From assembly GCA_963730115.1 (NCBI GenBank), contig CAVSQM010000004.1, forward strand, positions 1-64,000: a stretch of 64,000 nt of DNA, read 5' to 3'. Shown in pieces: positions 18,146 to 28,000 of the stretch (positions are counted from its first letter, which is position 1; every line of letters begins with the position of its first letter). Position numbers and translations under genes: made by a program. This DNA is from DASQFQ01 sp963730115. GTDB taxonomy: Bacteria; Actinomycetota; Thermoleophilia; Solirubrobacterales; Solirubrobacteraceae. The notes beneath the pieces are model-generated. The model searched no databases, had not been told where the DNA came from, and was given only the letters and a program-made list of their open reading frames with translations.

Positions 18146-18946
18146 TCACGGGCTCCGGCGCAGCGTCCTGAGCACGGCCTCGATGAGGACATCGTCCTGG
18201 CTCATGTGCGCGGCGTAGTGGTCGGCCCCCTGGAGCACCAGCAGCTCCGCGTCGGGGATCTCCTCGGCCGCGCGCCGCGCTCCCTCAACAAAGTCGCCGT
18301 CCGCGGCGCCGATGAAGAGCAGGCACGGAGCGCGCCAGCGCCCGAGGTCGGCCGAGATCGCACGCTCGGCCATCGCCGCCGTCCAGGCTGCGTGAAGGGC
18401 AAGCGGATCGTTGTCGAGCAGGCGCTCGCGCTGCGGGCTGGGGAACTCGATGTCCCAGAAGGCCTCGAAAGCGCGTACGAGTGGCCCCATGCTCGCCTGC
18501 TCGCGCGTCGCGGCGAGCGCATCGCTGATGGTGCGCGAGATCGCGGTCTCGGGCCAAGCGTAGGGCTGGTTGCCCCCGATCACCAGCGAGTGCACACGCC
18601 CGGGAGCGTGCTCGCCGATCCCGAAGCACAGCCTGCCTCCCCACGATCTCCCGACGAAGTGGGCGCGCTGGATCCCGAGCCGGTCGACGATCGCGACCGC
18701 ATCGGCGACCCGCAGCGCCATCGCGTACGCCGCAGAATCGTGGGGCTTGTCACTGCGACCGTGGCCCCGGTGATCGGCGAGGATGACGCGGTAGCCCGCG
18801 CTCGCCAGGGCATCGACTAGCACCCATTCGCGCAGGTCCTGCACGGAGTCGGCGAAGCCGTCGTGCAGGATCACCGGGACGCCAGGGCCGCCATCGTCCT
18901 CGTAGTACAGGCGGGCGCCGTCGAGGCCGTTTGCCGCGTAAGCCAT
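18146..18946 (-). CDS. alpha/beta-fold hydrolase
   Basis: The 266-residue protein starts MAYAANGLDGARLYYEDDGG. It contains an oxyanion-region HDGF, the HRGHGRSDKP segment common in haloperoxidase/esterase-like hydrolases, the nucleophile elbow GRSWGG (Ser near residue 122), a probable acid in FIGAADGDF, and the catalytic His in GADHYAAH. It is likely a cytoplasmic esterase or lactonase. A longer in-frame extension to 19135 reads through a repeat copy and was rejected. It is a single-gene module. Confidence 0.85.
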   Translation of the reverse strand: MAYAANGLDGARLYYEDDGGPGVPVILHDGFADSVQDLREWVLVDALASAGYRVILADHRGHGRSDKPHDSAAYAMALRVADAVAIVDRLGIQRAHFVGRSWGGRLCFGIGEHAPGRVHSLVIGGNQPYAWPETAISRTISDALAATREQASMGPLVRAFEAFWDIEFPSPQRERLLDNDPLALHAAWTAAMAERAISADLGRWRAPCLLFIGAADGDFVEGARRAAEEIPDAELLVLQGADHYAAHMSQDDVLIEAVLRTLRRSP

Positions 18947-19081
18947 CGTCGTGCACAGCCTCGCACAACGTCCGAACACCCTCGTCCTCTCGCCCCAACG
19001 ACGACAGCAGCGGCAGCAGCGGCGTGCCTCAGCGGGAGTGCTGGTTCCGCCAGGAACCGACACTCCGTGCTCGATCGCGAC

Positions 19082-19105
19082 GAGTGCTGCTTTGCGCGAG
19101 AAGCG
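19082..19105 (+). repeat. dispersed palindromic repeat, copy 12
   Basis: The perfect core is followed by GAAGCG, the consensus sequence. A weak right half continues to about 19180 (GCTGCTCGTCGTCCC). The gap to the next gene holds no clear coding. Confidence 0.85.
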
Positions 19106-19514
19106 AAAGCGCGGGTGTCGGCGCCACGCAAACACGGCTGCTCGTCGTCCCTTGCGGGGGTCTTGGCGCCGTGGTGGAGACGACTGCGACCTCGCGAACG
19201 GGACGCCGGCGTGACACGGTCAGGGATGTCGCGGGGGCTATCAGCGCGGTGAACCCGCACCCGGCTGCGAGCACCAGCCGGGACGGCAGAATGCCGTCGC
19301 GGCGTCCGGGTCATCGCGCGCGCCAGTAGCGCGGCCGTGGCGGACGTTCGCCGCGGCTTCGGCGTCGCAGCGGTTCGTCGCACCGACGAGCATCGATCTG
19401 GCGGCCGCCGCGTCCGCGACTGGGACGGCCTGCGCCGCGTCGCGGGCCGGCGGCGAGCATGACGACTTCGATGCGTCGCCGGCCCGCTGACTGCCGTCTT
19501 TCGATCGCTAGATC

Positions 19515-20516
19515 TCAGCTGGCTGCGCCGGCCGCGCGATCGAGCAGCGCGTCGATCTCCCGCATGCGGTCCGCGGGGAGCTGCCCGTGCGCGAGTGCGC
19601 CCGCGTTCTCTTCGACCTGCGCCACCGTCTTGAATCCCGGAATCGGGATGGTCCGCTCGCTGCGCGCCCACAGCCAGCCCAACGCGCCCTGCACCAGCGT
19701 GCGCCCGTCGGCGGTGAGCGACTCCCGGATCGCGGCAAGGCGATCGAGGAACTCCCGGCGCGGGCGGCCGTCGGGTTCGAACGCGGTCAGCCAGTCGGCG
19801 CCCGAGGCGCGGACGTCGTCGCCCGGCAGCTGGCTGTCCTCGTTGAACTTGCCGCTCAGCAGGCCCATGGCCAGCGGTCCGCGGCTGATGCTGGCGAGCC
19901 CGTCGCGCTCGCACAGGGCAAGCATGGCGGGCGCGTCCTCGAGAACGTTGAGGTGGTGCTGCACCGCCGCGAAGCCGCCACGGCCGCTCCAGCGACCGGC
20001 ACGCTCGGCGTCGTCGAGACTCCAGCCGTAGGCCCGGATCAGCCCGTCGTCGCGCAGCCGCTCGAGCGTGTCGGCGACCTCGTCGGCGACGGCCGGCTCC
20101 AGGTCGCCGCGGTGGCACTGGTAGAGATCGATGCGGTCCGTGCCCAGCCGGCGCAACGATGCCTCGCACGCGCTCCGGATGTAGGCGGCCGAAGTGTCGG
20201 TGCCGAGCATGCGCCCGGTGCCTTCGGCGAACGTGTTGCCGAACTTCGTCGCGATCACCACGTTGTCGCGCTCAGCGCCGAGCGCCCGGCCGAGGACGGT
20301 CTCGCTGTGTCCTGTCCCGTAGACGTCGGCCGTGTCGAAGAGCGATACGCCGAGCTCGAGTCCGCGGCGGATGGCGGCGACCGACGCCTCGTCGTCGACG
20401 TGCCCCCAGCCCGCAGCGAGACCGTCCGGCCCGAAGGGGCCGCCGATCGCCCAGCAGCCGAGGCCCAGCGCGCTGGTGCGGATGCCGTCTGTGGTGCTCA
20501 ATTCTCGTGTGTCCAT
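19515..20516 (-). CDS. aldo/keto reductase
   Basis: The 333-residue protein starts MDTRELSTTDGIRTSALGLG. The AKR tetrad is visible: Asp and Tyr in FDTADVYGTG (about residues 62-71), Lys in VIATKFGNT, and His in LYQCHRGD. The C-terminal half holds the NADP-binding IPIPGFKTVAQVEENAGA segment. The family reduces aldehydes and ketones with NADPH. It is divergent from the LysR gene, starting 67 bp away, the classic target-regulator arrangement. Confidence 0.9.
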   Translation of the reverse strand: MDTRELSTTDGIRTSALGLGCWAIGGPFGPDGLAAGWGHVDDEASVAAIRRGLELGVSLFDTADVYGTGHSETVLGRALGAERDNVVIATKFGNTFAEGTGRMLGTDTSAAYIRSACEASLRRLGTDRIDLYQCHRGDLEPAVADEVADTLERLRDDGLIRAYGWSLDDAERAGRWSGRGGFAAVQHHLNVLEDAPAMLALCERDGLASISRGPLAMGLLSGKFNEDSQLPGDDVRASGADWLTAFEPDGRPRREFLDRLAAIRESLTADGRTLVQGALGWLWARSERTIPIPGFKTVAQVEENAGALAHGQLPADRMREIDALLDRAAGAAS

Positions 20517-20583
20517 GCCAAGAGGTTCAGCGAAGGGCGCATTAACCTCAAACAGAGAATCGACGAGCGCATAAGCTGTGCTA

Positions 20584-21504
20584 ATGCTCGACCCGCGGCG
20601 GCTGCTGACCTTCCGCGAGGTCGCGCTGCACGGCTCGTTCTCCCGCGCGGCCGAGTCGCTGTCGCTGACGCAGTCGGCCGTCTCGCAGCAGGTCGCCGCC
20701 CTCGAGCGCCAGGTCGGCACCCGCCTGCTCGAGCGCGGGCGCGGCGACCTGCAGGTCACGCCCGCGGGCGAGGATCTGCTAGCGCATACCCACGTCGTCG
20801 CCGAGCGTCTGAGCCTCGCGGATCAGCAGTTGGCGGACCGGGCGACGAAGGACCGGGGTGAGCTGCGCATCGGAGCCTTCCCCAGCGCCCTGGCGACCAT
20901 CGTGCCAGTGGCGGTGACCGGAGTCCTGCGCGACGATGCCCACCTGCGCGTCGCGGTCGAGGAGGGCCGGCTGGACGACCTGGCCGCAGGCGTGCGTACG
21001 GGGCGCCTGCATCTCGCGGTGGGCTTCCAGGACGCCACGGCGCCGCGGCGCGAGCACGGCGGTCTGCGGCGCCACGACCTGGTGGAAGAGCCGATGGTGG
21101 TCGCGCTGCCGCCCAACCACCGCCTCGCGCGCCGCCGGGTCGTCGACCTCGTCGATCTCGCCCATGAGCCGTGGATCGCACCGTCCTACGACGGGCTGGT
21201 GGCCCGAGCCTGCCGCGCTGCGGGCTTCGAGCCGCGCATCGCGTTCCTGGCCGGCGACCCGCTCGCCATCCGCGCGCTCCTCGCCTCCGGTCTCGCCGTG
21301 ACACTCACCTCACGGCTACTCGCCGGCCAGCTGCACGGCGTGCACATCGCCGCCGTGCGCGGCGAGCCCGCCCGGCGCGTCCTCTACGCGCTCCTCCCAG
21401 ACGCCGGCGCGCGGCCGATCGACCTGGCGATGGTGCACGAGCTCGAAGCCTCCGCACGCATCGTGTCCCGGTCACCCGGGCTTGGTGGCCGCCCGTCGCG
21501 GTAA
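20584..21504 (+). CDS. LysR-family transcriptional regulator
   Basis: The 306-residue protein has an N-terminal winged helix-turn-helix (LLTFREVALHGSFSRAAESL, then TQSAVSQQVAALERQVGTRL) and a periplasmic-binding-like effector domain (GELRIGAFPSALATIVPVAV onward). ATG 20584 was preferred to GTG 20578. It very likely controls the divergent aldo/keto reductase. The intergenic region is short and contains two GCGCAT repeats but no convincing LysR box. Confidence 0.88.
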   Translation: MLDPRRLLTFREVALHGSFSRAAESLSLTQSAVSQQVAALERQVGTRLLERGRGDLQVTPAGEDLLAHTHVVAERLSLADQQLADRATKDRGELRIGAFPSALATIVPVAVTGVLRDDAHLRVAVEEGRLDDLAAGVRTGRLHLAVGFQDATAPRREHGGLRRHDLVEEPMVVALPPNHRLARRRVVDLVDLAHEPWIAPSYDGLVARACRAAGFEPRIAFLAGDPLAIRALLASGLAVTLTSRLLAGQLHGVHIAAVRGEPARRVLYALLPDAGARPIDLAMVHELEASARIVSRSPGLGGRPSR

Positions 21505-21656
21505 CCGCCAGCGACGCTGTGAAGGACTATTGCGCCAGGGCGGTCTCAGGGCTCAGCGTGTTGGCTGCGAGTCGGATACGACAGATAACGACATCCCATG
21601 AGCCATGAACGCCGCGCAAGCGGGCGTCAGGCCATCAGTGAAGTTGGTACCGGGAC

Positions 21657-21680
21657 GAGTGCTGCTTTGCGCGACGAGCG
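21657..21680 (+). repeat. dispersed palindromic repeat, copy 13
   Basis: The perfect 18-nt core is followed by CGAGCG. It lies between the LysR gene and the 3' end of the glycosyltransferase. The rest of this 460-bp gap shows no gene. Confidence 0.85.
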
Positions 21681-21963
21681 GCAGCGCCGACGCGAGCGCG
21701 ACGACCCAGGCTCGAACCCAGCCCCGACGAGTCATGGCCACCTCGTAGCGACGCCCGGTGTGAGGGACGTTGCGGTGCAGCAGGTCAGACAGCGTGCCCG
21801 TTGTTCGGATCAGCTCCCAGCCGAGCGGCGAGAACGTCTGCGGGCCGCGACCTCCGGCGTGACAGCCTAGGAGTAGCCGTGACCGCTTACGCGTGCGAGC
21901 GGAGTAGCGCTCGCGTCTTCCGCGGCGTGCGAGCCCGTACCGCCGACGGCCAGGGGCTGCCGG

Positions 21964-23311
21964 CTACCGGCGCGTCGTCGCCGAGGTCTCGACGTCCCAG
22001 GGCGTCCCGGCCGCGTCGGTGGACGTCCGGGCGGAGCCGACCGAAGTGAGCTCGCGCGTGATCAGCTCGAGCGGGTCGTAGCTGCGTAGCTCGTCGCGCA
22101 GGGTGGCGGCGCGGGCCGCGTAGCGGCCGTCGCCAACGATCCGGCGGACGCCCTTCGCGATCGCTCGGTGGGATGGGCGCTCCGTGCGGAGGTCGACGCC
22201 GACGCCGAAGTAGTCGATGCGCGCGTTGATGTCGTTCTTGCCCTCCCGCTTGCCGGCCGCCAGGATCGGCACGCCATTGGAGAGTGCGAGCATGATCGAG
22301 CCGTAGCCGCCGTTGCAGACGAACAGACGGGTACTCGCGAAGACGCGCGCGAAATCGACGAAGTCCTCCACGAGCACGTTGTCCGCCGGGAAGCGCTCGC
22401 GCAGCGCCGCGGTGCCGCTGCCTCCCGTAGCCGCGACCACCAGGTGCTCCGTGCCGGCGAGGGCCTCCAGCGCGGGGGCGAGCAGCTTGTCGTGGTCCTT
22501 GTTGTCGACGGTCCCCTGCGAGACGACGATCACGGACTCGGCCGCGTCCAGCCGTTCGGCGGCGGCGAAGTCGCGCGCGATCGCCCGCCGGTGGGGCAGC
22601 AGCGGGCCGACGAAGCGCACGTTGGCAGGCAGGTCCGAGCGCGGGTACTCGAAGCCGGGCACGCCGCTCTGGAAGTACGTCGCGGAGACCTCGGTCGGGA
22701 TGTCGAAGAAGTCGCGCGGGTGGGCGAGCGGCGCCACGCCGTGGCGGGTCGAGCATCGCGTTGTATGTCGCCGCCCCCGGCTTCATGGTGCTCGACACCA
22801 TGGCGTCCACCACGCGGTCACGGAGCTTGCCGATCGGCGTGCGCGCCGGCTTGAGCCCGAAGAAGTTCGGCGGGGTGTCGCGCGAGTTGCCCATGACCGG
22901 CGAAACGCCGACGGCGTACACCGGAACGCCGAGACGCTCCTTGACGAGCAGGGTCGCGTACAGCCCTTCGTCGCCGATCAGCGCGTCGAAGGGCTCGGCG
23001 GCGTGCAGCTCGGCAAGGTCGAGGAAATGCGCCTCGCAGTCGGCGAAGATGTGCTCGAAATCGAACGCGATCAGCTTCAGCCCCGACAACTCCGCCCGCT
23101 CAGGGAACAGTTCGGAAATGGTGTCGCCGTTGACCTCGCGTGCCCGCACGAACGGGTCGTGGGGGATCCCGAGCTCGCGCAGCGCGCCGGCGTACGAGGC
23201 GCCCGCGTACCAGCGCACGTCGTGTCCGAGCTCGCGGAGCCGCACGGCGATGCCGGTGAGGGGCTTGAAGTGCCCGTCGAACGGCAGCGTGGCGAACATG
23301 AAGCGACTCAC
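21964..23311 (-). pseudogene. UGT-type (GT1) glycosyltransferase, single frameshift
   Basis: The N-terminal frame begins MSRFMFATLPFDGHFKPLTG, the GT-B opening of macrolide/UDP-glycosyltransferases. The C-terminal frame carries ESVIVVSQGTVDNKDH and the nucleotide-sugar loop VCNGGYGSIMLALSNGVPIL. The frames change near 22745 in GACCCGCCACGGCGTGG, where one base is missing or extra. Otherwise a full-length enzyme of ~450 residues is encoded, probably transferring sugar to a small hydrophobic acceptor. The start codon lies under the operator shared with the divergent TetR gene. A sequencing indel is a real possibility. Confidence 0.8.
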
Positions 23312-23342
23312 TAGAGTTCAACACTAGTGACGAGCTCTAGTG
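23309..23342. promoter_or_regulatory. three-part palindromic operator between glycosyltransferase and TetR genes
   Basis: CACTAGAG (23309-23316), CACTAGTG (23322-23329) and CTCTAGTG (23335-23342) are spaced exactly 13 bp apart. The whole 34 bp is symmetrical about the central ACTAGT. It overlaps the likely start codons of both divergent genes, so binding by the TetR protein would block both. Confidence 0.75.
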
Positions 23343-24010
23343 ATGTCAATCCGGGGCGGCGCGAGAGGGCCGCGGCCACCCGCAGCCGCATGCTCGACGC
23401 CGCCGAAGCGCTGTTCGTCGAGCGTGGCTTCGCCGGCGCCCGCATGGCTGACGTCGCCGAGCGGGCCGGCGTTGCGGTCCAGACCGTCTACTTCACCTTC
23501 CACACCAAGGCGGAGCTCTTCGACGCCTGCATGGCGCGCGGAGTGCTCGGCGAGAAGGACCCGCGGCCGCCGCAGGAGCAGCCGTTCTGGGAGAGGATGG
23601 TCGCGGCCGCGACCGGTGAGGAGGCGCTCTGGCACTTCGTCGACGGCGTCGGGATCATCTCCAAGCGCGTTTCTCGGCTCGACCTCGTCGTGGCCTCCGC
23701 AATGCACGAGCCCGAGGCCGTCGCGTTCTGGCAGCGCAGCGAGGAGCTGCGCCGAGCCGGCTTCCGTGAGGCCCTGGAGATCATCACCGTCAAGCATGAT
23801 CTGCGCGAGGGACTCGACCTCGATCGCGCCACCGACTTGCTGCTCGTCATGGCCGGCCACGCCGTGTACTGCTCCCTCGTCCACGACGACGGCTGGCCGC
23901 ACGAGGAGTGGGCTGCCTGGCTCACTCGCTCGCTTAGCGAGATGCTGCTTCGGCCCGAAAGCCCGAGAAGCCCCAGACCTCGGCGGAAACCAACGCGACC
24001 CTCGCGGTGA
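23327..24010 (+). CDS. TetR/AcrR-family repressor
   Basis: A protein of about 227 residues with helix-turn-helix ARMADVAERAGVAVQTVYFT (about residues 40-60) and a helical ligand-binding domain. The start is GTG 23327, inside the operator; no ATG in this frame lies nearer the family boundary. It is divergent from the glycosyltransferase and is the likely regulator of both genes. This arrangement is common where a glycosyltransferase inactivates a toxic small molecule. Confidence 0.85.
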   Translation: MTSSSDVNPGRRERAAATRSRMLDAAEALFVERGFAGARMADVAERAGVAVQTVYFTFHTKAELFDACMARGVLGEKDPRPPQEQPFWERMVAAATGEEALWHFVDGVGIISKRVSRLDLVVASAMHEPEAVAFWQRSEELRRAGFREALEIITVKHDLREGLDLDRATDLLLVMAGHAVYCSLVHDDGWPHEEWAAWLTRSLSEMLLRPESPRSPRPRRKPTRPSR

Positions 24011-24800
24011 GCAGTGAGGCGCGTCCGATGACGCGGCTCACGCCCGGCAGCGCGACGCGGCGGCGGACGGTCTGCGTGCCCGCCGCCGAGGCCGAGAGGC
24101 GCGCGCAGCCCGGCCGGATCGACCAGGAAGCCAACCGGGAGGGCTGCCACGCGGTCGAGCTGTTCGTCGACGGGCAGCCGACTCCGCTTCCCCGGCAGGT
24201 GTCGATCCCGCCGGGTCGATGCGGGGCGCGGGGCGCCAAACCAGGACGGTCCAGGCTGCGAGCCTCCGAGTGCCGCTTTGCGCGAACGGCAGAAGTGACG
24301 GCCGGCATCACGCGAGACGCCTGCTCCTCGTCCCCAGCGGTCGTCTCGGTCGGCCGCGAACTTGCGCCCGCTTATCAGAGGAGCCGCGGGCATCTCGCCC
24401 CGCTTCGCGCGCCGTCCGCTGCTCGTCCGCCGCGAGCGTCTGAGGCCGCGTCGGTCGCGGTAGTCCTTTCATGGGAGGCAGTCGCGCGAGGGTCGCCGGT
24501 GGTGAAGTTTTCAACCACCGATGCGCCGGCGACCGCGAAGCCAACCGCGCGCAGCCCTGCGAGGATCGTCTCCTGCAGGTCCGGCCGGTCGTAGTCTCGC
24601 GCGACATGAGGGGCGCCGACGCAAACTACTCGAGCGGTGGCACGCGCCACGCCACGCCCGCGCAGTCAGCGAGCCGACGATGCCCCGCGCCGACCCACCG
24701 GGCGCTCTTTTCGTGCCGACGCGCTCGGATCTACGGCTCGTGGCGACTACGAGCGCCAGGCACGCGGTAATGAATCCGCGAGAGCCGCTCGCTGCCGTCA
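24011..24800. other. non-coding stretch, no assignable gene
   Basis: It holds repeat copy 14. On the minus strand (24480-24600) there is one protein-like patch, YDRPDLQETILAGLRAVGFA then VAGASVVENFTTGD, which reads like the end of a real but unrecognised protein without a start or a family. No other supportable feature was seen. Confidence 0.35.
24268..24291 (+). repeat. dispersed palindromic repeat, copy 14
   Basis: The core reads GAGTGCCGCTTTGCGCGA, then ACGGCA. A clear right half follows to about 24345 (GCATCACGCGAGACGCCTG, then CTCCTCGTCC). Confidence 0.8.
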
Positions 24801-24855
24801 GAGCACCCACGTGCGCGCGGGTGCTCGGCCGCGCCCCCAGGTCGGGGCGCGGCCG
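24801..24855 (-). terminator. tandem strong hairpins downstream of the GH32 gene
   Basis: Two adjacent perfect stems occur: GAGCACCC/GGGTGCTC (24801-24826) and CGGCCGCGCCCC/GGGGCGCGGCCG (24826-24855, 6-nt loop). They lie 13 bp beyond the stop codon of the minus-strand gene. Without a U-tract they still form very stable structures expected to end transcription. Confidence 0.7.
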
Positions 24856-24868
24856 TCACGGCTGCGGG

Positions 24869-27472
24869 TTAGTGGTCGTTGTCGTGGTAGCGCCCGGACG
24901 TGCTGGCGCGGTTCCACGCGGAGCGCATCCGGCGGATGGTTAGCTTCTCCACCTTGACGGTCCCTCCGTCGGCGAAGAGCTTGACTGCCTGGCTCGTGTC
25001 ATTCGGGAACAGCTGGTCGGTGATGACCCGGTGGCCTTCGCGGGTGAAGACCTCCACGGAGGACCAGTCGACGAGGATGCGCAGGCGAACCTTGTCGTTG
25101 CGCGCGGCGAGCGGGGCTCGCTGCACGCCGGGGAAGTTGGGGTTGAACCCGACGTTCCCCGATCGGGTGCGGTCGACGTAGAGCTCGCCCGCGGCCGCGT
25201 CGTATCCGATCACTGTCTCCTCGTTGTCACCGGCTCGGACCTTGAGGCCGAAGCGGTCGGCGTCGCGGAGCTTGAACTCGACCTTGATCTCCAGGGCCCT
25301 GCCGGACGCGCCCCGGCCGGTCAAGGGCCAGGTGCCCGCTTTGACGGTCCGGTCCTCGAGCTCGTATGCAGGGCCGGTGCGCAGCTTGCGTAGCTCGCGG
25401 ACGGGTGACTGGACGAGCTCGGTGCGGCCGTCGATCGTGCGCAGACCGATCTCGCGTGGGACGCTCATCGCGCTGCGCCATGGTGAAGTCGGGATCTGGT
25501 TGGCGTACTGCCAGTTGTTCATCCAGCCGATCATCAAACGGCGGCCGTCGGGGACGTCGTTCCAGGAGACTGCGGCGTAGTAGTCCTTGCCGTAGTCCAG
25601 CCAGCTGGCGCGCTGCTCGGTCGATTGTGCGGCGGCGTCGGCGAACGTGATCTGATCGGCGAGGATGTGGCCCCAGCCGCCGCTGTTGCGGTCGACGATC
25701 TGGATCTGGGCCTCCTGGCCGATCAAGTCGCGGACGTTCCACGCGACCCAGTCGAGCACCTCGCTCTCCTTGCCGGCGGTGCTGCGCACCACGTCGCCGC
25801 CGACGAGCAGGTTGACCGCCGTCTCGTCGGAGCGGATCTTGGCGGGCGCGTCGGCGAACATGAAGTGGTCGGCGAGGATGTGGCCCCAGCCGCCGGTGTT
25901 GAGATCGACGATCTCGACGTGGGCCGTCTTGCCGATGAGGTCGTTGACGTTCCAGGCGACCCAGTTGAGGTTGCCCGTCTCGTGACCCGACGCGGTGCGC
26001 GCGACCTCGTTGTCGACCACGAGGTCGACTGAGGTTCGGGCATCGCCCGTGTGAGGTCCTCCCGCGATCATGAAATTGATGTAGTCGCGGGTGATCGTGA
26101 AGTCCGGAGACACGATCCTGCCCGTGAGCGGGTCGCCGTTGTTGCCGTTGGCTCCGAAGAACGTGTCGACGCTCTGCTCGCCCATCCGTCCCTCGCCGCC
26201 CCTGAAGGGCTGCGTGCCGGCGAAGTCGCCAGTCGGCTCCCAGCCCTCGGCCTCGTAGGTGCTCTCAAACCCGCCGAACAGCTCGCCGGGCGGCGGCGTT
26301 CCGTCGCCAGCCTCGGGGTTGTGCTCGTGGGCGCCGCCGCCCACGAGCAGGTTGATGTAGTCGCGGCTGATCCGGAAGGTCGGCGAGGTCAGCGTGCCCT
26401 GGGACGAGTCGAAGTCCAGGAAGCTGTTGACCAGACGGTCGCCCACGAATCCCGACACCGTCTGCTGGCCCGGCAGGGTGCCGGTCGCGGGCCCGCTGCC
26501 GAACGCCGTGCCGGTCGTGGTCCAGTCGCCGTAGTCCGAGGCCTCGAAATCCTCGAAGACCTCGCCCGCCGGCGGCGTGTACGGCTGGACGTTGTCGGCC
26601 GTGAAGCGCGTGCCGTCGAAGTCGCCGACGAAGTACTGGGTGCCCGAGCCGCCAGCGATCGAGCCGGGGTTGAGGCTGACGACCATGACCCATTTCTTGT
26701 TGCGCCGGTTGCCGTCGACCGGCAACGGGAAGAGGTCGGGGCACTCCCAGATGCCGGCGGTCGCGTTGGCGGGCCCGAAGTCGCTGAGGTGCTCCCAGGA
26801 CTTGAGGTCCTTGGACGCGTAGACGCCGACCTTGCGCTGCACCGCCTTCGCGAGCACCATCACCCACTTCTGCTCAGGCTCGTACCAGAACACCTTCGGA
26901 TCGCGGAACTCGCGGTCGGCGTCGTCGAGCACGGGGTTGCCTGAGTACTTCGTCCATGTCCGCCCGCGGTCGGTGCTGTAGGCCAGCGACTGCTCTTGGT
27001 CGTCGGGGTAGGCGCTGGTGTAGATCGCCACCATCGGCGGGTTCTTGCGCGTGCCCAGGCCGCTCGTGTTCTGCTTGTCGACCACCGCGCTGCCGGAGAA
27101 GATCGCTTCGTTGCCCTGTTCGGGGATCGCGACGGGCAAGTGCTTCCAGTGCACGAGATCACGGCTGACCGCGTGCCCCCACGACATGTGGCCCCACGTG
27201 TCCCCGAACGGGTTGTGCTGGTAGAAGAGGTGGTACTCGCCCTTGTAATAGACGAGCCCGTTCGGATCGTTCATCCAATTCTTCGCCGGCGTGAAATGAA
27301 ACTGCGGCCGGAACGGCTCCCGGTAAGTCACCGAGTCTGTTTGTGCTGCGGCGGTCGAGCCCGTCGCTGACGCGATCGCCGCACACGCGGCCAACACCGC
27401 CATCAGCGCGATAAGGACGACCCGGCGCTGGGACCCGCCCGACCTGCGGATGCTGCCGGCAGATGACCTCAT
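24869..27472 (-). CDS. secreted GH32 fructan hydrolase (levanase/inulinase type) with a large inserted module
   Basis: An 867-residue exported enzyme that would cleave beta-fructosyl linkages in levan, inulin or sucrose. The N-terminus has a signal segment (VVLIALMAVLAACAAIASAT); its LAAC could also serve as a lipobox. The GH32 triad is present: nucleophile D69 in WMNDPNG, D191 in FRDPKVFW, and acid/base E243 in WECPDLF. Residues ~301-617 interrupt the five-bladed propeller with a duplicated module. Related units begin at about 306 and 399 (FE.F...GW/DW.TG), 370 and 462 (RDYIN), and 495 and 566 (WVAWNV.DLIG...GGWGHILAD). Blade 5 resumes at SWLDYGKDYYAAVSWNDVPD. The C-terminal beta-sandwich (from about residue 720) contains DWSSVEVFTREGH. 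It is a single-gene module followed by strong hairpins. Confidence 0.92.
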   Translation of the reverse strand: MRSSAGSIRRSGGSQRRVVLIALMAVLAACAAIASATGSTAAAQTDSVTYREPFRPQFHFTPAKNWMNDPNGLVYYKGEYHLFYQHNPFGDTWGHMSWGHAVSRDLVHWKHLPVAIPEQGNEAIFSGSAVVDKQNTSGLGTRKNPPMVAIYTSAYPDDQEQSLAYSTDRGRTWTKYSGNPVLDDADREFRDPKVFWYEPEQKWVMVLAKAVQRKVGVYASKDLKSWEHLSDFGPANATAGIWECPDLFPLPVDGNRRNKKWVMVVSLNPGSIAGGSGTQYFVGDFDGTRFTADNVQPYTPPAGEVFEDFEASDYGDWTTTGTAFGSGPATGTLPGQQTVSGFVGDRLVNSFLDFDSSQGTLTSPTFRISRDYINLLVGGGAHEHNPEAGDGTPPPGELFGGFESTYEAEGWEPTGDFAGTQPFRGGEGRMGEQSVDTFFGANGNNGDPLTGRIVSPDFTITRDYINFMIAGGPHTGDARTSVDLVVDNEVARTASGHETGNLNWVAWNVNDLIGKTAHVEIVDLNTGGWGHILADHFMFADAPAKIRSDETAVNLLVGGDVVRSTAGKESEVLDWVAWNVRDLIGQEAQIQIVDRNSGGWGHILADQITFADAAAQSTEQRASWLDYGKDYYAAVSWNDVPDGRRLMIGWMNNWQYANQIPTSPWRSAMSVPREIGLRTIDGRTELVQSPVRELRKLRTGPAYELEDRTVKAGTWPLTGRGASGRALEIKVEFKLRDADRFGLKVRAGDNEETVIGYDAAAGELYVDRTRSGNVGFNPNFPGVQRAPLAARNDKVRLRILVDWSSVEVFTREGHRVITDQLFPNDTSQAVKLFADGGTVKVEKLTIRRMRSAWNRASTSGRYHDNDH

Positions 27473-28000
27473 GCTGGAATCTCTCCCCTCGGGGTTCTAC
27501 GAGCTTCCGTGCGAGGCGACCTCCTCATCCTGCGCCAGTGCGCGCGCAGACAAATCTACTCCCAACAGGCGGAACCAACGTGACCCGTCGCCCGCTGCCG
27601 TGCGCCCGGCTCTCGGCACGCGCTCCTCCTTGTCTATGTCGGGGTCCCGCGTGCCCAAAGCGAGCGACGCCGAACTCAGGCGCCCGACGCTCGCGGCGGA
27701 CGAGGACGAGGAGCCGAGCCGGCCGCGCTGATGAGTGCTGCATTGCGCGAGGAGCGGCACTCGTGGCGCTCGCCGCGGAACCCCGCTCGATGCGCCCAGC
27801 CCCAGGGACTCGCGCTCGACAAGCGCTGAACCAACGGCAAGGGTGAGCCGCACGACCACCAGCTCAGGCCCGCGGGACCGCACATCGCCGGCGTCCGCGC
27901 AGCCTGTCCGGGCCGCTTGGCCGACAACGAGTCGCGCGAGCTGACGACGACGTCGCGCAAGCGCTGCTCGGCACGTATTGTAGCTTCGACCAGTAGAAAA
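27473..28000. other. non-coding stretch between GH32 and hsp20 genes
   Basis: It contains repeat copy 15 at 27733. Open frames here have the low-complexity Arg/Ser/Ala composition of GC-rich shadow reading. No gene was supported. Confidence 0.4.
27733..27756 (+). repeat. dispersed palindromic repeat, copy 15
   Basis: The core reads GAGTGCTGCATTGCGCGA, then GGAGCG. The left half (GGACGAGGACGAGGAGCCGAG, about 27698-27718) is the common left type that starts with GGACGA. Confidence 0.8.
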
